DNA of 64,000 nucleotides, taken from positions 1 through 64,000 of the forward strand of contig JASGCM010000009.1 in NCBI GenBank assembly GCA_030054175.1. Reading direction: 5' to 3'. Below the pieces are notes generated by a model that did not search any database, was not told the DNA's origin, and was given only the letters and a program-made list of their open reading frames with translations. The translations under genes and the position numbers were made by a program. Below, in pieces: positions 56,824-64,000 of this stretch. How positions within the stretch are numbered: position 1 is the first letter of the stretch; each line of letters opens with the position of its first letter. The DNA comes from Alphaproteobacteria bacterium (GTDB lineage Bacteria > Pseudomonadota > Gammaproteobacteria > Burkholderiales > Burkholderiaceae_C).

Positions 56824-58029
56824 ATGAAGCCTCTGCAACACCTCAGCCGGGCTGCCGCCGCCCTCGGCTTGGCCTTGGGTCTGAGCCCGGCCTTGGCCCA
56901 AGGCGTCATCAAAATTGGCGAAATCAACAGCTACAAGGCGCAGCCCGCCTTCCTCGAGCCGTACAAAAAAGGCATGGAGCTGGCCGTCGATGAGATCAAT
57001 GCCGCCGGCGGCGTGAACGGCAAAAAACTTCAATTGATCATTCGCGATGACAACGCCAACCCCGGTGACGCGGTCCGTGCCGCCGAAGAGTTGGTCTCAC
57101 GCGAGGGCGTCGAAGTGCTTTCGGGTGCGTTTTTGTCGCACATCGGTTTGGCGTTGACCGACTTCTCCAAGCAAAAGAAATTCTTCTTCTTGGCCGGTGA
57201 GCCGCTGACCGACAAAATCGTCTGGCAAAACGGCCACAAATACACCTTCCGCTTGCGCGCGTCCACTTACATGCAAGCCGCCATGTTGGTGCCCGAGGCA
57301 GCCAAGCTGAAGAAAAAACGTTGGGCCGTGGTGTACCCGAACTATGAATATGGTCAATCGGCTGTGGCCACCTTCAAGCAATTGCTCAAGGCGGCGCAGC
57401 CCGATGTCGAGTTCGTGGCCGAGCAAGCCCCCGCCTTGGGTAAAGTGGATGCCGGTGCGGTAGCTCAGGCCTTGGCTGACGCCAAGCCCGATGCCATCTT
57501 CAACGTGCTGTTTGGTGCCGACTTGTCTAAATTCGTTCGCGAAGGCAACACACGGGGTCTGTTCCAAGGTCGCGAAGTGGTCAGCTTGCTGACCGGCGAG
57601 CCTGAGTACCTCGACCCGCTCAAAGACGAGACCCCCAATGGCTGGATCGTCACCGGCTACCCCTGGAACGGTATCAAGACCCCCGAGCACACCGCTTTCC
57701 TGAATGCCTACCAAAAGAGGTTCAATGACTATCCGCGCCTGGGTTCGGTGGTGGGCTACAGCATGATTCAAGCTCTGGCCTCGGGAATCCGCCGCGCTGG
57801 CGGCACCGACACCGAAAAACTGGTGACGGCCTTTCGTGGTATGAGCATGGATACGCCTTTTGGCAAGGTCACCTTCCGTCCGCAAGACCACCAATCGACC
57901 ATGGGCGCCTATGTGGGTCGTATCAAGAATGAAGGCGGCAAAGGGGTGATGGTGGATTACCGATATGCCGATGGCGCAGCCTTCCAGCCCAAAGACGACG
58001 AAGTCGCCAAGATGCGACCGGCCAACTGA
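56824..58029 (+). CDS. ABC transporter substrate-binding protein (Liv type)
   Basis: Signal peptide; IKIGEINSYKAQPAFLEPYKKGMELAVDEINAAGGVNGKKLQLIIRDDNANPGDAVRAAEELV. Confidence 0.93.
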   Translation: MKPLQHLSRAAAALGLALGLSPALAQGVIKIGEINSYKAQPAFLEPYKKGMELAVDEINAAGGVNGKKLQLIIRDDNANPGDAVRAAEELVSREGVEVLSGAFLSHIGLALTDFSKQKKFFFLAGEPLTDKIVWQNGHKYTFRLRASTYMQAAMLVPEAAKLKKKRWAVVYPNYEYGQSAVATFKQLLKAAQPDVEFVAEQAPALGKVDAGAVAQALADAKPDAIFNVLFGADLSKFVREGNTRGLFQGREVVSLLTGEPEYLDPLKDETPNGWIVTGYPWNGIKTPEHTAFLNAYQKRFNDYPRLGSVVGYSMIQALASGIRRAGGTDTEKLVTAFRGMSMDTPFGKVTFRPQDHQSTMGAYVGRIKNEGGKGVMVDYRYADGAAFQPKDDEVAKMRPAN

Positions 58030-58050
58030 GTGCATGCCTGACAGGTGACT

Positions 58051-59961
58051 ATGGATTTCTCCGGCTTTGTGGTTCAAGAGCTCAACGGCTTGGCCGGAGC
58101 GTCCTCCCTGTTTTTGGTGGCGGCGGGTTTGTCCCTGATCTTTGGGGTCACCCGCATTGTCAATTTCGCCCATGGCTCATTCTTCATGGTGGGCATTTAC
58201 GTGGCCTACAGCCTGATCGAACACTGGGGTCGTTCTTGGGGCTTGGCGTGGTCGTTCTGGCCTTTATTGCTGATCGCTGCTCTCGTCACCGGTGTCTTGG
58301 GGGCCTTGGTCGAGATGCTGGTGCTCAGGCGCATTTACAAGGCGCCTGAATTGTTTCAGTTGCTGGGTACCTTCGCCTTGGTGTTGATCATCAAGGATGC
58401 TGCTTTGTGGATTTGGGGCCCTGAAGATTTGCTGGGGCCCAGGGTCCCGGGTCTGGCCGGCTCGATCGATATCCTGGGTCGACGGTTTCCCACGTATGAC
58501 TTATTCTTGATCGTGGTCGGGCCGCTGGTGCTGGGATTGTTGTGGCTGTTGCTGACCCGCACCCGCTTTGGCACCCTGATTCGTGCAGCCACCCAAGACC
58601 GAGAAATGGTTGCTGCATTGGGCATCCACCAAGCCTGGCTGTTCACAGCCGTCTTCGCGCTGGGGTGCTTTTTGGCCGGCTTGGGAGGAGCTTTGCAGTT
58701 GCCACGTGAGCCAGCCAACCTGGGCTTGGACATGATGACCATCGGCGACGCGTTTGTGGTGGTGGTGGTCGGCGGCATGGGCTCGATCCCCGGTGCCTAT
58801 GTCGCCGCTTTGTTGATTGCCGAGATCAAGGCCCTGTGCGTGGGTCTGGGAACGCAAGAGATTTTTGGCGTCTCCTTCGCTTTTTCCAAACTCACGCTGG
58901 TGGCTGAATTTTTGGTCATGGCCGTTGTGTTGATGGTGCGCCCCTGGGGTTTGCTGGGCAAGCCGCAAGGCGTGCCACGTCACAGCGCGGCTGGCGAACA
59001 ACCTTTGGTGCTGGGTGGTGGCTGGCAACCGGTCGTATGGTCGGCCATCGGTGTGTTGCTGTGGGCGCTGCCCACACTGACGGCTGGATCGCCATACACC
59101 ACGGTACTGGCAATTGATTTGCTGACCGCTGCCTTGTTTGCCGCCAGCTTGCATTTCATCATGGGCCCAGCGGGCATGCACTCCTTTGGTCATGCAGCTT
59201 ACTTCGGTTTGGGGGCGTACATTGCCGCGTTGCTGGTGTTACGGGCAGGCGTACCCATGGAAGCCAGTTTGGCCCTGGCCCCGGTGCTGACGGCCTTGGC
59301 GGCCGTGCTGATTGGGTGGTTTTGCGTCCGACTGTCGGGTGTGTATCTGGCCATGTTGACCTTGGCATTTGGTCAAATCCTCTGGTCCATCTGTTTTCAG
59401 TGGGATCAATTCACCGGTGGCTCGAATGGCCTGACCGGTGTTTGGCCCAGCGCCACCTTCGCGTCCAAAACGCATTATTTCTATCTGACCCTGTCGCTCA
59501 CGGCCTTGGGTATTTATGCTTTGCGACGCATGCTGTTTGCTCCGTTGGGCTATGCCTTGCGTGCCACCCGCGATTCGGTGCTGCGCGCTGACGCCATTGG
59601 CATCGATGTCAAGCGCGTGCAGTGGGCGGGTTTTGTGATTGCGGGCTTCTTCGCCGGTCTGGCTGGGGCCTTGTTCGCCTTCTCCAAGGGCAGTATTTCA
59701 CCTGATGCCCTGGGCGTGGCCAAGTCGGTCGACGGTTTGGTGATGGTGCTGTTGGGGGGCGTACAAACCATCATGGGCCCCTTGGTGGGCGCGGTCAGTT
59801 TCACTTGGCTGTCGGACATCATTGCCCGCAGCACCGATTATTGGCGCGCGCTTTTGGGTGCCATCATCTTGCTGCTGGTGTTGGCCTTTCCTCAAGGCAT
59901 TGCCGGGTTTTTCAGCCAATGGTGGTCACAACGCCGAATCGCCACGCAGGGAGTCGCATGA
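58051..59961 (+). CDS. Fused LivH-LivM-type ABC permease
   Basis: N-half GVTRIVNFAHGSFFMVGIYVAY (LivH), C-half GMHSFGHAAYFGLGAYIAALLVLRAG (LivM) in one ~637 aa ORF. Confidence 0.92.
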   Translation: MDFSGFVVQELNGLAGASSLFLVAAGLSLIFGVTRIVNFAHGSFFMVGIYVAYSLIEHWGRSWGLAWSFWPLLLIAALVTGVLGALVEMLVLRRIYKAPELFQLLGTFALVLIIKDAALWIWGPEDLLGPRVPGLAGSIDILGRRFPTYDLFLIVVGPLVLGLLWLLLTRTRFGTLIRAATQDREMVAALGIHQAWLFTAVFALGCFLAGLGGALQLPREPANLGLDMMTIGDAFVVVVVGGMGSIPGAYVAALLIAEIKALCVGLGTQEIFGVSFAFSKLTLVAEFLVMAVVLMVRPWGLLGKPQGVPRHSAAGEQPLVLGGGWQPVVWSAIGVLLWALPTLTAGSPYTTVLAIDLLTAALFAASLHFIMGPAGMHSFGHAAYFGLGAYIAALLVLRAGVPMEASLALAPVLTALAAVLIGWFCVRLSGVYLAMLTLAFGQILWSICFQWDQFTGGSNGLTGVWPSATFASKTHYFYLTLSLTALGIYALRRMLFAPLGYALRATRDSVLRADAIGIDVKRVQWAGFVIAGFFAGLAGALFAFSKGSISPDALGVAKSVDGLVMVLLGGVQTIMGPLVGAVSFTWLSDIIARSTDYWRALLGAIILLLVLAFPQGIAGFFSQWWSQRRIATQGVA

Positions 59962-60719
59962 GTTTGTTGCATGTTGAAAATCTGGGCAAGTCGTTTGGGG
60001 GCAACCGTGCCGTTGACGGCATTGACTTCAAAGTGGCGCCGGGCGAGTTGTTGGCCCTGATTGGTCCCAATGGCGCGGGCAAATCGACCACCTTTAACAT
60101 GGTCAACGGTCAATTGCGACCCGACAGCGGTTTCGTGCGGCTCGATGGCGTCGACCTGGTCGGTCTGAAGCCGCGCGAGATTTGGCAGATGGGCGTCAGC
60201 CGTACCTTCCAAATCGCTGAAACCTTTGCCACACTGACCGTGGTCGAAAATGTTCAAATGGCCTTCCTGTCGGCGGATGGACATTTATTTAACTTGTGGC
60301 GACGCGCTGCACAACATCGGCGCACCGAGGCCATCGAGTTATTGGCGCAGGTTGGTTTGGCCGAGCAGGCCGATCGACCTTGCAGTCAGTTGGCCTACGG
60401 GGACATCAAGCGCCTGGAATTGGCCATCGCCTTGGCCAATCAACCCCGCTTGCTGCTGATGGACGAGCCCACCGCCGGCATGGCGCCGGCTGAGCGCAAT
60501 AAACTCATGGCACTGACCCGCGAGTTGGTGACGCAGCGTGGTTTGGCGGTGCTGTTCACCGAGCACAGCATGGACGTGGTGTTTGGTTATGCCGATCGAA
60601 TCATCGTGCTCGCGCGCGGACGGCTGATCGCCCAGGGCAACGCCCAAGACATTCGCAATCACCCCAAAGTGCAAGAGGTGTATTTTGGGTCCGGTAAAAC
60701 CTTCGAGGCCCGTCAATGA
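59958..60719 (+). CDS. ABC transporter ATP-binding protein (LivG type)
   Basis: LIGPNGAGKSTTFNMVNGQLRPDSG, QLAYGDIKRLELAIALANQPRLLLMDEPTAGM. Confidence 0.94.
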   Translation: MSLLHVENLGKSFGGNRAVDGIDFKVAPGELLALIGPNGAGKSTTFNMVNGQLRPDSGFVRLDGVDLVGLKPREIWQMGVSRTFQIAETFATLTVVENVQMAFLSADGHLFNLWRRAAQHRRTEAIELLAQVGLAEQADRPCSQLAYGDIKRLELAIALANQPRLLLMDEPTAGMAPAERNKLMALTRELVTQRGLAVLFTEHSMDVVFGYADRIIVLARGRLIAQGNAQDIRNHPKVQEVYFGSGKTFEARQ

Positions 60720-61447
60720 GCGCCGATATTTTGCTTCAGACCCATGGCCTGAATGCCTGGTACGGAGCGGCCCAAATTCTCTTTGACGTCGGTCTGGAAG
60801 TGGGGCGTGGTGAAGTGGTGGCCCTGATGGGGCGAAACGGCGCAGGCAAATCGACCACCCTCAAAGCCATCATGGGCATGATGCCGCGCCGATCGGGTCA
60901 AATTCGCTTTCTGGGTCAAGACATTTCTCAGGCCCAAGCTCATCAGGTGGCTAGGCAGGGATTGGGTTTCGTGCCCGAAGATCGACGAATTTTCACCGAC
61001 CTGACCGTGCTGGAAAATTTGAGTGTAGGCCGTCAAGGGTCGCGCCAATTTCCCGATGGCAGCGCGGCGCCGTTTTGGACCCACGAGAAGTTGTTTCAAC
61101 TTTTTCCTAATTTAGGCGAGTTGCAGCATCGCCCTGGTGGGCGCATGAGCGGCGGAGAACAACAAATGCTGACCGTGGCGCGCACCCTGATGGGCAACCC
61201 TTTGGTGGTTTTGCTCGACGAACCGTCCGAAGGTGTCGCCCCGGTCATCGTCGAGCAGATGGCTGACATGATCATGGCCTTGAAACGAGAGGGTGTCAGC
61301 ATTTTGTTGTCCGAACAAAACCTCCACTTCGCACAATGGGTCAGCGACCGGGCTTATGTGCTGGAAAAGGGCCAGATCCGGCACCAGGCCAGCATGGTCG
61401 ATCTGGTCAACGATGCCGACATCCAACGGCAGTACCTGAGCGTCTGA
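60716..61447 (+). CDS. ABC transporter ATP-binding protein (LivF type)
   Basis: LMGRNGAGKSTTLKAIMGMM, MSGGEQQMLTVARTLMGNPLVVLLDEPSEGVAP. Confidence 0.94.
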   Translation: MSADILLQTHGLNAWYGAAQILFDVGLEVGRGEVVALMGRNGAGKSTTLKAIMGMMPRRSGQIRFLGQDISQAQAHQVARQGLGFVPEDRRIFTDLTVLENLSVGRQGSRQFPDGSAAPFWTHEKLFQLFPNLGELQHRPGGRMSGGEQQMLTVARTLMGNPLVVLLDEPSEGVAPVIVEQMADMIMALKREGVSILLSEQNLHFAQWVSDRAYVLEKGQIRHQASMVDLVNDADIQRQYLSV

Positions 61448-61454
61448 GGCCCCA

Positions 61455-61946
61455 ATGAACGTCCCGCTGCGCAGTCATATTTTGCAGTGCCGGGTCAATG
61501 GCCAGCCGCTTGAATTGGAATTGACTTCTGCCGCCACGCTTTTGCACGTGCTGCGCAACGATTGTGGCCTGAACGGGCCTAAACTGGGTTGTGGTCTGGG
61601 CCAGTGCGGCGCTTGCACAGTGTGGGTCGATGGTTTGGCGGCACGTTCATGCTGCATGCCCGCGCTAGAGATGCAAGGCCGCGAGATCACCACTCTGGAG
61701 GGTTTGCCCGCCGATTTGCAGGTGGTTCGGCAAGCCTTTATCGACGCACAGGCGGCGCAATGCGGCTATTGTCTCAATGGCATGATCATGATGGCCGCCC
61801 ATCTGTTGCGCGATCAGTCCTCGCCCAGCGATGCGGACATTGTGCGGGCCTTGTCGGCCAATGTGTGCCGCTGTGGCACCCATGTCGAAATCATGCAAGC
61901 CGTGCGGCTGGCGGCCCAGCGTTTGACTCAAGGTTCTGGGGCATGA
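61455..61946 (+). CDS. 2x[2Fe-2S] small subunit of xanthine oxidase-family molybdenum hydroxylase
   Basis: CGLNGPKLGCGLGQCGACTVWVDG and CGYCLNGMIMMAAHLL...VCRCGTHVEIMQAV. Confidence 0.94.
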   Translation: MNVPLRSHILQCRVNGQPLELELTSAATLLHVLRNDCGLNGPKLGCGLGQCGACTVWVDGLAARSCCMPALEMQGREITTLEGLPADLQVVRQAFIDAQAAQCGYCLNGMIMMAAHLLRDQSSPSDADIVRALSANVCRCGTHVEIMQAVRLAAQRLTQGSGA

Positions 61947-64000
61947 GCACGCTGGCCCGACAACATCACACGCGCCGAGCCATCGCCCAGGCCCGGGGTG
62001 TCCTGTTTGTGTGGCGCTGTCCGGTGCCTCAGCCCCCTGTGGTGCGTGGGCAACCGACCTTCATCGCCAGCGATCCGGCTGAGGGCCCCGAGATTTTGTT
62101 GGCGGTTTGGCGCGACGGTAGCGTGACCGGTCTGTGTGGTCATGTGGATTTGGGCACCGGGCTGCGCACGGCGCTGACACAAATCGTCGCCGAAGAGTTG
62201 GATGTGCCGATGCAGTCGGTACATTTGATCATGGGCAGCACTGAATCCGCCCCCAATCAGGGCGCGACCATCGCCAGCGCATCCATCCAAATCCATGCCG
62301 AGCCTTTGCGCCGTGCCGCTGCACAAGCTCGCCACCATCTGTCGGGCTTGTGGGCCCAAGCCTGGTCTTGTCAGGCCGATCAGGTGCAATGGCATGAAGG
62401 CAGGGTCAGCCACACGTCACATAGCGCCCCATGCGCCGAAGTGATTCCCGAAGCAGGTGTGCGCCTGGAGTTGAATCTGCAAGTGTCGGTGAAAGATCCC
62501 GCGAACTATCGCTTGGTGGGGCGCAGCATGCCTCGTGTGGACATCCCCTCCAAGGCCAGTGGCGAGCCCGCCTTTGTACACGATCTGCGATGGCCCGGCG
62601 TGCTGCATGGCCGAGTCGTTCGGCCACCCTATGCCGGGGCCGATCATGGTGACTTCATTGGGCACACTCTGCTACGAGTCGATCAAGCCAGTGTGGGTCA
62701 CATCCCCAATGTACGAGCCGTGGTGGTGCAGGGCGATTTTGTGGGCGTGGTGGCCGATCGGGAAGAGCACGCCGAGCAGGCCATGCGGGACCTGCGCTTG
62801 GACTGGAAGCCTTGGCCGCGCCTGCCTGACGTCAGTGACCTGGAAAATGCCTTGCGCGCCAACCCCAGCACGCCGCGCCAGTTGGTCGATGAGGGTGATG
62901 TCGATGCCGCCATCGGTGCGGCGGGCACTGCTTTTGATCGAACCTACATTTGGCCATACCAGATGCACGCCAGCTTGGGACCTTCGTGCGCCTTGGCGCA
63001 TTGGCTCGATGGTGCCGACCCCCAAGCCTCGCACATCCGTTTGCGCGTATGGGCCGGCACGCAAAATCCGCATGTTTTGCGGCATGATTTGGCTACGCTG
63101 ATGCAGCTGCAAGACACCGAGGTCGATGTCATTCGCATGGAAGCGGCCGGTTGCTATGGACGCAACGGGGCCGACGATGTCGCCGCTGACGCCGCCCTGA
63201 TGTCGCGCGCCGTGGGCGCCCCGGTGCGGGTGCAACTGACCCGCGAACAAGAAAGCGCCTGGGAACCCAAGGGGGCTGCCCAGTGGATGCATGTGCGCGG
63301 CGGTTTGGGGCCCGAGGGGCGACCGCAAGGCTACGATTTCGAGACTGCTTACCCTTCTAACGGCGCGCCCACTTTGGCCCTGTTGTTGACGGGGCGTGTC
63401 AGCGCCACCGCCCAAGCCTATGAAATGGGGGACCGCACTGCCCGCCCCCCCTATGGCTATGCCGATCTGCGGGTGACCGTGCACGACATGGCGCCGATGC
63501 TTCGGGCCAGTTGGTTGCGCGGCGTATCCGCCTTGCCCAATTCATTTGCCCATGAAAGTTACATCGACGAATTGGCCCATGCCGCCGGCGTTGATCCGGT
63601 TCAATACCGCTTGCAGTGGCTGGATGACCCGCGTGCTCGCGAATTGGTGCAGGCCACGGCCGAACGCGCCGGCTGGCGGCCTCATACCCAACCCCAACAG
63701 CAAGCGAGGCAAGGCGATTGGCTTCAAGGTCAGGGCTTTGCCTATGCCCGTTACGTGCACAGCAAATGGCCCGGCTTTGGTGCCGCCTGGGCCGCTTGGG
63801 TGGCCGATGTCGAAGTGCACCGCCATACCGGCGAAGTACATGTCAAGCGGGTGGTGGTGGGCCACGATGCCGGTCTGACCATCAACCCGGCTGGTGTCGA
63901 GCACCAAATCCATGGCAATGTCATTCAGACCACCAGCCGTGCCTTGAAAGAGCAGGTGCAAACCGACCCTGACACGGGTGTGGTGACCAGCAACGACTGG
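61943..64000 (+). CDS. Molybdopterin-binding large subunit of xanthine oxidase-family hydroxylase (3' truncated by window)
   Basis: Frame open from ATG 61943 to the window edge; MGSTESAPNQGATIASASIQIH and later GRSMPRVDIPSKASGEPAFVHDLRWPGVLHGRVVRPP. Missing from the ORF track because it has no stop. Confidence 0.9.
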   Translation, partial: MSTLARQHHTRRAIAQARGVLFVWRCPVPQPPVVRGQPTFIASDPAEGPEILLAVWRDGSVTGLCGHVDLGTGLRTALTQIVAEELDVPMQSVHLIMGSTESAPNQGATIASASIQIHAEPLRRAAAQARHHLSGLWAQAWSCQADQVQWHEGRVSHTSHSAPCAEVIPEAGVRLELNLQVSVKDPANYRLVGRSMPRVDIPSKASGEPAFVHDLRWPGVLHGRVVRPPYAGADHGDFIGHTLLRVDQASVGHIPNVRAVVVQGDFVGVVADREEHAEQAMRDLRLDWKPWPRLPDVSDLENALRANPSTPRQLVDEGDVDAAIGAAGTAFDRTYIWPYQMHASLGPSCALAHWLDGADPQASHIRLRVWAGTQNPHVLRHDLATLMQLQDTEVDVIRMEAAGCYGRNGADDVAADAALMSRAVGAPVRVQLTREQESAWEPKGAAQWMHVRGGLGPEGRPQGYDFETAYPSNGAPTLALLLTGRVSATAQAYEMGDRTARPPYGYADLRVTVHDMAPMLRASWLRGVSALPNSFAHESYIDELAHAAGVDPVQYRLQWLDDPRARELVQATAERAGWRPHTQPQQQARQGDWLQGQGFAYARYVHSKWPGFGAAWAAWVADVEVHRHTGEVHVKRVVVGHDAGLTINPAGVEHQIHGNVIQTTSRALKEQVQTDPDTGVVTSNDW

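Overview
64 kb chromosomal window from a beta-proteobacterium, probably Burkholderiales/Comamonadaceae-like (inferred from gene content and order). The backbone holds purU, valS, galU, trmL, comF, a bioC-like gene, the complete aa3 cytochrome oxidase / heme A locus (coxB-coxA-small ORF-ctaG-DUF2970-coxC-surf1-ctaA-ctaB-SCO), a Rieske oxygenase, a TRAP transporter with an aroE-like gene, greB, spoT, rpoZ, gmk, yicC, rph, rdgB and hemW. The right end is a catabolic cluster that resembles the reductive nicotinate route: enamidase, 6-hydroxynicotinate reductase-like protein, ferredoxin reductase, UPF0280, DUF1185, a Liv-type ABC importer and a molybdenum hydroxylase running off the window. An ~11.4 kb integrative mobilizable element (23306-34742) sits in the 3' end of tRNA-Arg(ACG). 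It carries a tyrosine integrase, a HindIII-family restriction-modification pair, two unknown cargo ORFs, a ~750 bp non-coding region rich in inverted repeats (candidate structured RNA plus oriT), and a TrwABC-like mobilization module (RHH protein, TraD/TrwB-type coupling protein, MobF relaxase-helicase). A decayed integrase relic next to the right att site records an older tandem insertion. The most unusual chromosomal finding is a pair of paralogous K+ channel genes, each encoding two consecutive voltage-sensor domains before one SVGYGD pore. Both copies carry a reading-frame lesion. All calls come from reading the sequence and supplied ORFs; no database search was run.
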